Part shown: piece by piece, positions 1-5,917 of the stretch
How the letters are laid out: every line of letters starts with the position of its first letter
How positions within the stretch are numbered: position 1 is the stretch's first letter
NCBI GenBank assembly: GCA_031270585.1
Contig: JAISXK010000109.1
Location: forward strand, 1-10,174
Direction: 5' to 3'
Length of the DNA: 10,174 bases
Source of the DNA: Clostridiales bacterium
Lineage (GTDB): Bacteria; Bacillota; Clostridia; Christensenellales; CAG-138
Made by a program: the position numbers and the translations under genes
The notes under the pieces: generated by a model
Told to the model about the DNA's origin: nothing
The model's input: the letters and a program-made list of their open reading frames with translations, nothing else
Database searches by the model: none

Positions 1-434
1 AGCGCAGCGGCGGCATCCCCGCAGAGCCTTTGATCAGGATGTGCTTTTCAGGTGCGTATACCGAACGGGAGGTTGTGGATAAGGTGACGCGTTTTGGTGG
101 CATGAGCGCATATCTCGGCACGCATGATTTGCGCGCCTGTGAACGGCTCATAAAAGAGGGTGATGATTTTGCGGCGTTGGTGCTCGAATCGATGGCCTAT
201 CAGGTATCAAAAGATATTGGCGCCATGGTGGCCGTGCTGGAAGGCCGTGTAGACGCCATCCTGTTGACGGGCGGCCTTGCCTACAGCGTGCGCTTTACCG
301 GCGCGATTAAAAACCGGGTGGGCTTGATAGCGCCCGTGCTCGTATATCCGGGTGAGGATGAATTAAGAGCGCTTGCGGAAGGCGCGCTACGCGTATTGGA
401 AGGAAAAGAACGAGCAAAAGAATACGATGGCTGA
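1..434 (+). CDS. buk: Butyrate kinase, C-terminal part (5' end outside window)
   Basis: Butyrate kinase interconverts butyryl phosphate + ADP and butyrate + ATP in the cytoplasm, the last step of the phosphotransbutyrylase-kinase route to butyrate. The open frame runs in from the left edge (first complete codon at base 3) and ends with TGA at 432-434, giving about 143 residues of a protein usually near 355. Recognisable family segments in order are RSGGIPAEPLIRMCFSGAYTE, GGMSAYLGTHDLRACERLI, MAYQVSKDIGAM, VDAILLTGGLAYS (the C-terminal ATP-binding GG motif of the ASKHA kinase fold) and APVLVYPGEDELRALAEGALRVLEG. An internal TTG or ATG near base 30-40 is not the true start, because family homology continues upstream to the edge. 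It converges on pgeF with only 48 bases between the stops and no clear terminator. Family assignment is firm; a neighbouring phosphate butyryltransferase gene would be expected outside the window but is not visible. Confidence 0.93.
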   Translation, partial: RSGGIPAEPLIRMCFSGAYTEREVVDKVTRFGGMSAYLGTHDLRACERLIKEGDDFAALVLESMAYQVSKDIGAMVAVLEGRVDAILLTGGLAYSVRFTGAIKNRVGLIAPVLVYPGEDELRALAEGALRVLEGKERAKEYDG

Positions 435-482
435 TCAGACGACACAAAAGAACAAACGTATAATATGTACAGTAGCAGCCTG

Positions 483-1385
483 TCAAACCTGGTGAAGCGG
501 TGCTTCCAGCTGCATAAACGCATTTTTTGCAGGGGGCAACAGTTGTATGAATGCCGACATGCCGCCCGTTTGGCCCCGGTCGCGCCGGTGCGAATAGAGC
601 AGCGTGGGATCTTCGTAGGTGCACTTGTGCATCAGGCTGATCTGTGCGGGAGGGATACCCGATTCTAAAAATTGCGCCGCGCTGGCCATGGCAAGGTCTA
701 AATATCCTTTTCCCGGCTTACCGGGCGAAACCAGCGGTACGCCGGGGTAAGCGTCCATAAATCGCGCGGCAAGGTCTTCGCTCACTTCAAAGCAATCCCC
801 GCAGATGCACGGTCCCACGCCGGCAAGCAGATCGGTGGGGTCGCTGCCAAAGCGCGTTCTCATCATATTGATCATATTGCAACCGATCTTACCAAGCGTG
901 CCCTTCCATCCCGCGTGGGCAAGGCCGATGTGGCGCCGTTTGCGGTCGAGCGCATAGAGCGGCACGCAATCGGCGTGGCCGGTAACAAGCGTCACCCCCG
1001 CGTGCTTTGTGACAAGTCCGTCGCAATAGGGCAGCGAAGGGCGAAAATACCCCATGCCGCAGTGGCTTTGATCGACCTCAAGTACGGTAACGCCGTGCTC
1101 AAACGTATCCATTACCATGCTTTGCCAACCGATGCCGGCGCGTTTTGCAAACAGGCGATGGTTTTTCATCACGTTTTCACGCGGCTCTCCGGGCCGGGTA
1201 AAGCTCATGTTCAAACTGGTATACGGCCCTGTGCTCACGCCGCCTATGCGTGCGGTGAAACCATGGCGAACCAAGCCCGTGGCGGAAAAAGCGGGAAAAC
1301 CAAATATGCCGACCCCGTCGGCGTCGTCGTAAAGATAACCGCTGTTTGTGTTTGCGTAAGCGCTAAGAAAGGCTGCCTGCATCAT
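483..1385 (-). CDS. pgeF: YlmD/YfiH (PgeF, LACC1-like) purine nucleoside phosphorylase family protein
   Basis: Members of this family (older name: multicopper polyphenol oxidase/laccase domain) are zinc enzymes. They act on purine nucleosides (phosphorolysis, adenosine deamination) and have also been called the peptidoglycan editing factor. The 300-residue product shows the three conserved ligands of the active site: H97 in EHGVTVLEV, C140 in GHADC and H157 in GLAHAGWKGT. The last two are 17 residues apart, as in E. coli YfiH. GVGPCICGDCFEV (about 189-201) is the other family signature. The ATG at 1383-1385 overlaps the nrdR stop as ATGA, so translation is probably coupled; a second ATG follows directly, and only a weak purine-rich ribosome site (AAAAGAAAA) is present. 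Length is somewhat above the usual 240-280 because of N- and C-terminal extensions. Family is sure; the physiological substrate is not decided by sequence. Confidence 0.93.
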   Translation of the reverse strand: MMQAAFLSAYANTNSGYLYDDADGVGIFGFPAFSATGLVRHGFTARIGGVSTGPYTSLNMSFTRPGEPRENVMKNHRLFAKRAGIGWQSMVMDTFEHGVTVLEVDQSHCGMGYFRPSLPYCDGLVTKHAGVTLVTGHADCVPLYALDRKRRHIGLAHAGWKGTLGKIGCNMINMMRTRFGSDPTDLLAGVGPCICGDCFEVSEDLAARFMDAYPGVPLVSPGKPGKGYLDLAMASAAQFLESGIPPAQISLMHKCTYEDPTLLYSHRRDRGQTGGMSAFIQLLPPAKNAFMQLEAPLHQV

Positions 1386-1837
1386 TTTTCTTTTAACAAA
1401 AGCTCCAACTCATGCATAAAGGTGTTGATATCCTTAAATTGCCGGTAAACGGAAGCGAAGCGTACATAGGCGACGTCGTCAAGCTCCTTAAGGCGCTGCA
1501 TAACGAGTTCGCCGATTTGCGTGGTGGGTATTTCCTGATCAAGGGAGTTGAATACCTCGCGCACAACGTCTTCTACCAATTTATCCTGCGTGGCGCTGGA
1601 TATGGGGCGTTTTTGACAGGCGCGGCGCATGCCGTCCAGAATTTTTTCGCTTTGGAAGGGTTCGCGCCTGCCGTCTTTCTTGATGACCATGATGGGCAGC
1701 TCTTCGATTTTTTCGTAGGTGGTGAAGCGTTTGCCGCAGCCGGTGCATTCACGGCGGCGACGGATAGACGACCCGTCGTCGGTAGGGCGGCTATCGATAA
1801 CTTTGCTGTCGGAGCAAGCGCAATAACGGCATTTCAT
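1382..1837 (-). CDS. nrdR: Transcriptional repressor NrdR
   Basis: NrdR represses ribonucleotide reductase genes by reading ATP/dATP levels through an ATP-cone and binding NrdR boxes through a zinc ribbon. The 151-residue product is full length for the family. Zinc ligands are C3, C6, C31 and C34, with the basic SSIRRRRECTGCGKRFTTYE stretch at about 23-42; the ATP-cone covers roughly 49-139, starting MVIKKDGRREPF. The start ATG (1835-1837) follows an AGGGG ribosome site at 7 bases' distance. The gene lies 124 bases downstream of ylmC and overlaps pgeF by 4 bases, an order seen often in Clostridia. An extended -10 promoter lies directly upstream. No ribonucleotide reductase gene is in the window, so its targets lie elsewhere. 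Confidence 0.97.
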   Translation of the reverse strand: MKCRYCACSDSKVIDSRPTDDGSSIRRRRECTGCGKRFTTYEKIEELPIMVIKKDGRREPFQSEKILDGMRRACQKRPISSATQDKLVEDVVREVFNSLDQEIPTTQIGELVMQRLKELDDVAYVRFASVYRQFKDINTFMHELELLLKEK

Positions 1838-1871
1838 ATGAGAACCCCTTTATTGGTATTACTATTTTGCC

Positions 1872-1880
1872 AGTATACCA
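1872..1880 (-). promoter_or_regulatory. Extended -10 promoter of nrdR-pgeF
   Basis: Read on the minus strand the sequence is TGG TATACT, that is TGn followed by a near-consensus -10 hexamer (hexamer at 1877-1872). The expected start of transcription is near 1865, giving a leader of about 28 bases with the AGGGG site. No good -35 is seen at 17 bases (TGGCTG), which fits an extended -10 promoter. It suggests nrdR and pgeF can be transcribed apart from ylmC. Confidence 0.55.
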
Positions 1881-1961
1881 TATTTTGTGCCGGACAGCCA
1901 CAAGTATATCCTATCCAACCGCGCACCAAACCGTCGCGTATCAAACCTTTTATCAAATATT

Positions 1962-2231
1962 TCAAATCTTTTTGGGAGGTATATCCACCAGTATCACATC
2001 ATCGCCGATTTTTTGTATGCATGGATAGGGTACGACAAGCTCTTCCTCGCTGCGTATGATGCCAAACAGACGCGCGGGGCCCGGCACAATGATCGCCACA
2101 AGTTGCGCGGGGCATGCATCTACGTCCAACTCCAAATCACATACGCGGCCCAGCTTTACGCCATCGCAAACGTTGATAACATCCTTGCGCCTTAAATCGG
2201 TAAACGTTGTAAAGCATTTCTTATGAGACAC
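1962..2231 (-). CDS. YlmC/YmxH family PRC-barrel sporulation-associated protein
   Basis: This is a small (89-residue) PRC-barrel protein of the YlmC/YmxH family, found in spore-forming Firmicutes; its molecular role is not established. Family segments are TDLRRKDVINVCDGVKLGRV (11-30), CDLELDVD, LVAIIVPGPARLFG and LVVPYPCIQKIGDDVILVD near the C-terminus. I place the start at GTG 2229-2231, not the in-frame ATG at 2262-2264. A strong AAAGGGGGTG ribosome site lies inside the longer frame, 7 bases before the GTG, and the family's homology begins just after it. The product carries four cysteines, at 6, 22, 40 and 71. It precedes nrdR and pgeF on the same strand. In related genomes this block often follows sigE/sigG; that part is not in the window. 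Confidence 0.85.
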   Translation of the reverse strand: MSHKKCFTTFTDLRRKDVINVCDGVKLGRVCDLELDVDACPAQLVAIIVPGPARLFGIIRSEEELVVPYPCIQKIGDDVILVDIPPKKI

Positions 2232-2283
2232 CTTTTCACCCCCTTTGAGATACGCTTCGCGCATTCACTTTTTCAGGTTCGTT

Positions 2284-2311
2284 TTATTAATCCCTAAAGT
2301 CATCACGTAAA
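2284..2311 (-). promoter_or_regulatory. Possible promoter upstream of ylmC-like gene
   Basis: On the minus strand TTTACG (2311-2306) and TAATAA (2289-2284) are separated by 16 bases, about 50 bases upstream of the GTG start. Both hexamers match the vegetative consensus only partly. If the gene is under a sporulation sigma factor this may not be the real promoter. Confidence 0.25.
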
Positions 2312-2440
2312 AGCATATGCGGGGGCGGCGCGCATTTATTTCAAAAGGCAAAACAGGTTCATGTAAAATACATAGAGGGTGAAAAAACGCTGACTAGAGT
2401 AGGCTTTCGATATGTAGGCAAAGGAGACATCTGCAAGCAA

Positions 2441-2495
2441 ACAAAAAGCACAACAAAACGAAAGCTCCCGCCAAAATGGATCGGGGCTTTTCGTT
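2441..2495 (-). terminator. Intrinsic terminator of the aldehyde dehydrogenase gene
   Basis: On the minus strand an imperfect stem is formed by AACGAAAAGCCCC (2495-2483) and GGGAGCTTTCGTT (about 2469-2457), with one bulged A and one C-A mismatch. It is followed by a T-rich run, TTGTTGTGCTTTTT. The position, some 43 bases after the stop codon at 2538, is right for ending the aldehyde dehydrogenase transcript. Confidence 0.7.
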
Positions 2496-2537
2496 TCTGT
2501 TGTTTATGAGGCGGTTTCCAAGCCTGAAATTTTTATT

Positions 2538-4034
2538 TTATTCCACGTTGTAAAAACCCGATATATCGGTGGAAAGGCTGATCATGATATTTTTGACTTG
2601 GGTATAATCCTGCATGGCCATCTTATGCGTTTCACGGCCATAGCCGGATTTTTTGTAGCCGCCAAAGGGCGCGCCCGTGGGCACCGGCCCGAAGATGTTC
2701 ACATACATACGCCCGGTTTCCACGCCCCGCGCCACACGGATGGCCCGGTTGATATCCTGCGTGAATACGCCCCCGGCCAGGCCATAGTCGTTGTCGTTGG
2801 CCAAGCGAATGGCTTCCGCTTCATCCTTAAATTTGATGATCACCACCACCGGCCCGAATATTTCCTCGCGGGCTACACGCATGTCGTTGCATACATCCGC
2901 CAGTATGGTGGGCTGCATGAAGCAACCGCAGCCCGACGCGCCCCCGGTAACGCGCTGCCCGCCGCAGGCGAGTCTGGCGCCTTCGCTCACGCCGATCTTT
3001 ACGTAATTGAGCACGCTTTGCAGGTGGCTTTCGTAAATCATCGCGCCCATCTGCGTGTCCATATCCAGTGGATCGCCCACGTTAACGGCGTTAAAGCAGC
3101 GCACGGCGTGTTCCACAAAGCGATCATAAATGCCTTCCTGCACGAATATGCGCGAGGCGGCGCTACATACCTGTCCCTGGTTGAAGAGTATGCCGTTTAA
3201 GAGGTTATCCATCACGATATCCCAGTTGCAATCGTCAAAGAAGATGTTGGCGCTCTTGCCGCCAAGTTCCAGCGTAACGGGTATGATTTTATCTGCGGCG
3301 GCCTTTGCCACCGTGCGCCCCACCTCCGTAGAGCCGGTGAAGGAGAGCTTCTTCAAGCCGTCGGCACGCAGCATATAGTCGCCGCTTTTTGAACCCGAGC
3401 CCGTGATGACGTTCAATACGCCCTTGGGGAGAACATCCTGTGTGAGACGGGCAAATTCCAATATGCTCAGCGATGTATGGCTGGAAGGTTTGAACACCAC
3501 GCAGCAACCTGCGGCCAGCGCCGGGGCCAGCTTCCACGAGGCCATGGAGAGCGGATAGTTCCACGGCACGATCTGACCCACCACGCCTATGGGCTCGCGC
3601 AGTATGATGCTGAGCGTGCTGTCGTTGAGCATGCTGGCGGCGCCTTCTTCCGCCAGCAGCGCGCCTGCGTAGTAGCGGAAATGCTCCACTACCTCAGGCA
3701 TGTCGACCAGGGTAGTCTCGCGAATAGGCTTGCCGTTGTCAATGGTCTCTATTAGCGCCAGGGCGTCTATGTTTTGTTCCACGATATCCGCTATTTTCAT
3801 CAACAATTCCGAGCGCTCTTTGGGGCTCGTGGTCTTCCACTGGGCAAACGCGTCCCACGCCACGGCGATGGCGTCGTCCACATCCTTATTTGTGGCCTGG
3901 GCGCAGTTGGCGATCTTTTCGCCTGTGATGGGTGTGATGACATCAAACGTCGCGCCATCCGAGGCATCGCGCCATTCGCCGCCGATATACAACTGGTATC
4001 TGTCCTTAAATACATGTTTAGGTATGGTTGACAT
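2538..4034 (-). CDS. NAD(P)-dependent aldehyde dehydrogenase (AldB-like)
   Basis: This cytoplasmic enzyme oxidises an aldehyde to the carboxylic acid with NAD(P). The 498-residue product is full length for the ALDH superfamily. Visible active-site elements are N159 in VPWNYP, K182 in FKPSS (cofactor), the SFTGSTEVG nucleotide-binding turn at 231-239, the general base E256 in TLELGGK, the nucleophile C290 in NQGQVCSAASR, and E391 in EEIFGP. The segment DNGKPIRETTLVDMP followed by HFRYYAG (about 99-124) is typical of the AldB/acetaldehyde dehydrogenase group. The start ATG (4032-4034) has AGGAGG at 4048-4043, 8 bases away. The gene lies 252 bases downstream of the merR-like gene on the same strand and has its own terminator. 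The nearby transaminase suggests a role in oxidising the aldehyde it produces, but the substrate cannot be read from sequence. Confidence 0.95.
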   Translation of the reverse strand: MSTIPKHVFKDRYQLYIGGEWRDASDGATFDVITPITGEKIANCAQATNKDVDDAIAVAWDAFAQWKTTSPKERSELLMKIADIVEQNIDALALIETIDNGKPIRETTLVDMPEVVEHFRYYAGALLAEEGAASMLNDSTLSIILREPIGVVGQIVPWNYPLSMASWKLAPALAAGCCVVFKPSSHTSLSILEFARLTQDVLPKGVLNVITGSGSKSGDYMLRADGLKKLSFTGSTEVGRTVAKAAADKIIPVTLELGGKSANIFFDDCNWDIVMDNLLNGILFNQGQVCSAASRIFVQEGIYDRFVEHAVRCFNAVNVGDPLDMDTQMGAMIYESHLQSVLNYVKIGVSEGARLACGGQRVTGGASGCGCFMQPTILADVCNDMRVAREEIFGPVVVIIKFKDEAEAIRLANDNDYGLAGGVFTQDINRAIRVARGVETGRMYVNIFGPVPTGAPFGGYKKSGYGRETHKMAMQDYTQVKNIMISLSTDISGFYNVE

Positions 4035-4285
4035 TCATGCTACCTCCTGATTTTAATCATGATGAAGTGTTGACGCAAGGGCATATGCAGGGAAGAGTTG
4101 CTCTTACAAAATTACGGTATCATATGCATCGCGGTGCGTGTAAACCCCCAAACCGCAAAAAAAACGCCTAAAACGTGCAGTATACTAAAGGTTTTGCATG
4201 GGCTTTACGCCGCCGTCATTCCGCTGAAAAATCGTGTTTTCCATAACGCGGCGCGCCAGATAACCAATGATTAATTGGCGGTTGC
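4035..4285. other. Region upstream of the aldehyde dehydrogenase gene
   Basis: About 250 bases without a gene. Read on the minus strand it holds a weak CCAAT/ATTGG hairpin just after the regulator stop, a T8 run (rc of about 4158-4165) and a perfect 8-bp palindrome AGTATACT (4179-4186) that contains a -10-like TATACT. No strong -35 partner is present, so a promoter here is possible but unproven. The aldehyde dehydrogenase could also be read through from the regulator gene. Confidence 0.35.
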
Positions 4286-5533
4286 TTAAATTTTGTAATG
4301 ATAGGATTGCAGGTGCAGTTTGTCGCCTGCCACATGGAAGGTGAAATTGCGGTTTTTACTGCCCGCGTCGGTAACGTAGCCGTTGTTTTTTGTGGCAATC
4401 AGGTTGAACGCGTTGCGTTGCATGAGACCGTTAAAATGGTGCAGCAGGTAATTCTGCCTGAAGCAGATGGGGTATTCCGCCATCAATTTGCGGTGGGAAG
4501 CGCTGCCCGAGTCGAAATAAAAATATGTGCCCAGCATGTCTGCGCCCTCTTTGAAATAGGGGCGCATGACGTCTATCAGATCGTTTTGGGTTTCGAATAT
4601 GGAATACTCATTGATAGAGCAGTAATCTATATAAAGATCCACACAGTTGGGCCGCAGGGGGTACTTAAAAGAACTATCCGCCAGAAAGAGTATTTTGAGG
4701 TTAAGATTCTGGCTCTCTATAAGCTCTTTATAGAGCGTAACAATTTCCGGGTACTTGTCCGATACGATGTATAGGGCGTCCGGATCAATTTTGCCCAACA
4801 TCACATAAAGGAAAAAGTAGCAGTTGATATGGTTTTCCATAACGACCTTGTTTTTTAAATCCATCTGCCGCATGCGGGAGAATATCCAGTTGTAGCTGCG
4901 CTGAAACAACGAAACCCAACTGGCGGGCAGATCTTTATAAAATTTGCGGTCGAGATCCGGGGAATCGAGTTCGCTGATGTGGCGCCCTTGCGTTACCAGT
5001 ATGCCGTTCATGATGCTGGCGTGGTAGCCGCATTGGCATGAGAGCTGCGCGCCGAGTATATGGCCGTTTTCAATGCTGGCATCGGCAAAACCCAGGTTGC
5101 CGGTGCAATGGGGACAGCAGAGCATGGGCATAAATTCTATGGGCACGCCGATATGCCGCGGCCGAACGGCCAGTTTGTCGTGCATGCTGCGGATGGTTTC
5201 GATATACTCTCCCAACTCCGCAATGGTTTGTTGCAGGCGGTTAAGTTCCGCATGCAGCTTACCCTTCTTGTTTTCCAGTATATCGATGTATTCCAGCACG
5301 TCGTCCTGCGAGGCCAGGTTGGATATGCGCATAAGCGACAGTATTTCGTGAATCTGCCCTATGGGGAAGCCATACTGCTTCAACTGCAGGATCAACTCCA
5401 CATCCTGCATATTTTGCTCGTTAAAACGGTATTGTTTGTTGGTGGCCTCCGGCAGTATAAGCCCCATATTGATGTAATAGCGCACGGTATTGATGCTGAT
5501 GGCGTGTTTTCTGGCAAATTCTCCGATTTTCAA
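4286..5533 (-). CDS. MerR-type regulator fused to Trm112-like zinc ribbon and degenerate methyltransferase domain
   Basis: This is a predicted ligand-responsive DNA-binding regulator of 415 residues, far longer than ordinary MerR proteins (about 120-280). Domains in order: MerR helix-turn-helix, residues 1-70 (MKIGEFARKHAISINTVRYY, then the wing with KQYRFNE); a dimerising coiled coil, about 76-120; a zinc ribbon, about 136-180, with C140-x2-C143 and C166-x-C168 followed by GYHASIMNGILV, like the CxxC...CG.YPI.DGIPV pattern of Trm112-type domains; and a Rossmann methyltransferase-like domain, about 195-380. In the last, strand-end acids D259 (YIVSDKYPEIV) and D286 (FLADSSFKYPL) and the MRPYFKEGADML segment match class I methyltransferases. 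The motif I region (KVVMENHINCYFF) lacks the glycine-rich SAM loop. It is divergent from the aminotransferase gene. The TTG start is chosen from its ribosome site; the frame is open further upstream into repeats. Target and ligand are inferred only. Confidence 0.85.
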   Translation of the reverse strand: MKIGEFARKHAISINTVRYYINMGLILPEATNKQYRFNEQNMQDVELILQLKQYGFPIGQIHEILSLMRISNLASQDDVLEYIDILENKKGKLHAELNRLQQTIAELGEYIETIRSMHDKLAVRPRHIGVPIEFMPMLCCPHCTGNLGFADASIENGHILGAQLSCQCGYHASIMNGILVTQGRHISELDSPDLDRKFYKDLPASWVSLFQRSYNWIFSRMRQMDLKNKVVMENHINCYFFLYVMLGKIDPDALYIVSDKYPEIVTLYKELIESQNLNLKILFLADSSFKYPLRPNCVDLYIDYCSINEYSIFETQNDLIDVMRPYFKEGADMLGTYFYFDSGSASHRKLMAEYPICFRQNYLLHHFNGLMQRNAFNLIATKNNGYVTDAGSKNRNFTFHVAGDKLHLQSYHYKI

Positions 5534-5539
5534 AATAAT

Positions 5540-5545
5540 CACCTC
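5540..5545 (-). promoter_or_regulatory. Ribosome binding site deciding the TTG start of the merR-like gene
   Basis: Read on the minus strand GAGGTG lies 6 bases before TTG (5533-5531), which is followed directly by the canonical MerR opening KIGEFA. No in-frame ATG or GTG sits at this distance; the upstream in-frame ATG codons (5644, 5587) fall inside the tandem repeat and would add residues unlike any MerR protein. Confidence 0.8.
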
Positions 5546-5547
5546 TA

Positions 5548-5675
5548 CAGGATAGGCTGTGCTATGATCGATTTTAACACTTAGCATAACATGGATAAAA
5601 TCTAAAGTAAACAGGATAGGCTGTGCCACGATCGATTTTAACACTTAGCGTAACATGGATAAAACCTAAAGTAAA
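5548..5675. repeat. Tandem 64-bp direct repeat, two copies
   Basis: Copy 1 is 5548-5611 and copy 2 is 5612-5675, directly adjoining and of identical length. They differ at four positions only (5563, 5565, 5586 and 5601 against the matching bases of copy 2), all transitions, so 60 of 64 bases agree. Each copy begins CAGGATAGGCTGTG and ends CTAAAGTAAA. In copy 1 an inverted pair GATTTTA (5570-5576) and TAAAATC (5596-5602) brackets the -10 of the regulator promoter; the 5601 change breaks one base of this pair in copy 2. Confidence 0.95.
5583..5611 (-). promoter_or_regulatory. Candidate promoter of the merR-like gene
   Basis: On the minus strand TTTACT (5611-5606) and TATGCT (5588-5583) are separated by 17 bases, and the -10 is extended (TGTTATGCT). 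Transcription would begin near 5576, leaving a leader of about 43 bases. The promoter lies entirely in repeat copy 1; copy 2 has the same layout but its -10 is TACGCT, which should be weaker. Confidence 0.5.
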
Positions 5676-5686
5676 CACGATGTTTA
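5672..5686. promoter_or_regulatory. Perfect 6-3-6 dyad in the divergent control region
   Basis: TAAACA-CGA-TGTTTA is a perfect inverted repeat that starts in the last bases of repeat copy 2, about 75 bases upstream of the aminotransferase -35. It could bind a dimeric regulator, but it does not sit in the promoter spacer where MerR proteins usually bind. Confidence 0.35.
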
Positions 5687-5760
5687 GCGAACGAAAGCGC
5701 ATACGTCGCGTTATTTGCAACCCAGCCAAGGTATTCTTTCATTTTTTATAAAATTCGGCG

Positions 5761-5791
5761 TTGACATACACCGCAAACAAGAAGTTATCAT
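5761..5791 (+). promoter_or_regulatory. Aminotransferase promoter with 19-bp spacer (MerR-type)
   Basis: A consensus -35, TTGACA (5761-5766), and a near-consensus -10, TATCAT (5786-5791), are separated by exactly 19 bases. Such overlong spacers are the hallmark of promoters that MerR-family proteins activate by twisting the DNA. It lies between the merR-like gene and the aminotransferase gene and points to the latter. Transcription should begin near 5798, about 120 bases before the start codon. No clear dyad is seen inside the spacer itself. Confidence 0.7.
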
Positions 5792-5815
5792 AGGGGTGCA
5801 CACAGGAAGTCCGCG

Positions 5816-5840
5816 CCGGTTCGTATCGTAACGCAACCGG
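5816..5840 (+). other. Hairpin in the aminotransferase leader
   Basis: CCGGTTCGT (5816-5824) pairs with ACGCAACCGG (5831-5840) with one bulged C and a six-base loop. GGAAG (5805-5809) and CTTCC (5858-5862) could close a longer stem around it. Another inverted pair, CATAGGG (5789-5795) and CCCTATG (5843-5849), overlaps the -10. The leader does not match a riboswitch or T-box that I recognise. Confidence 0.4.
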
Positions 5841-5917
5841 AACCCTATGTGACAAAGCTTCCGAAAAATTAGCGATTCCCTGTAAAACCAAGCAATTCTT
5901 TTGATGTGGAGGTAAGT

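Larger units (their letters stand above)
2232..2537. other. Intergenic region between the ylmC-like gene and the aldehyde dehydrogenase gene
   Basis: This stretch of about 306 bases holds the upstream region of the ylmC-like gene on its left and the aldehyde dehydrogenase terminator on its right. I see no convincing open frame, RNA gene or riboswitch in the middle part (about 2320-2440). Confidence 0.6.

Noticed and set aside
435..482. Shared terminator between the convergent buk and pgeF genes
   Set aside because: No stem-loop with a T run could be found in the 48 bases.
1878..1893. NrdR box near the nrdR promoter (CACAAAATATGGT)
   Set aside because: It lacks the palindromic ends of the NrdR box consensus.
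1412..2059. Plus-strand open frame of 215 codons opposite nrdR
   Set aside because: It is antisense to nrdR and its promoter region and has no recognisable domain.
2598..3200. Plus-strand open frame of 200 codons inside the aldehyde dehydrogenase gene
   Set aside because: It is antisense to a full-length ALDH with all catalytic residues, and shows no ribosome site or known motif.
4050..4078. TTGCGT-17-TAAAAT promoter for the aldehyde dehydrogenase gene on the minus strand
   Set aside because: The predicted transcription start falls on the AGGAGG ribosome site itself, and the -35 matches at only three positions.
4116..4144. TTTACA with a GATACC or TATGAT -10 upstream of the aldehyde dehydrogenase gene
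   Set aside because: Spacing is either 14 bases (too short) or the -10 is too far from consensus.
5534..5644. Longer N-terminus for the merR-like protein
   Set aside because: The extra 37 residues come from the tandem repeat and promoter, and the ribosome site lies inside them.
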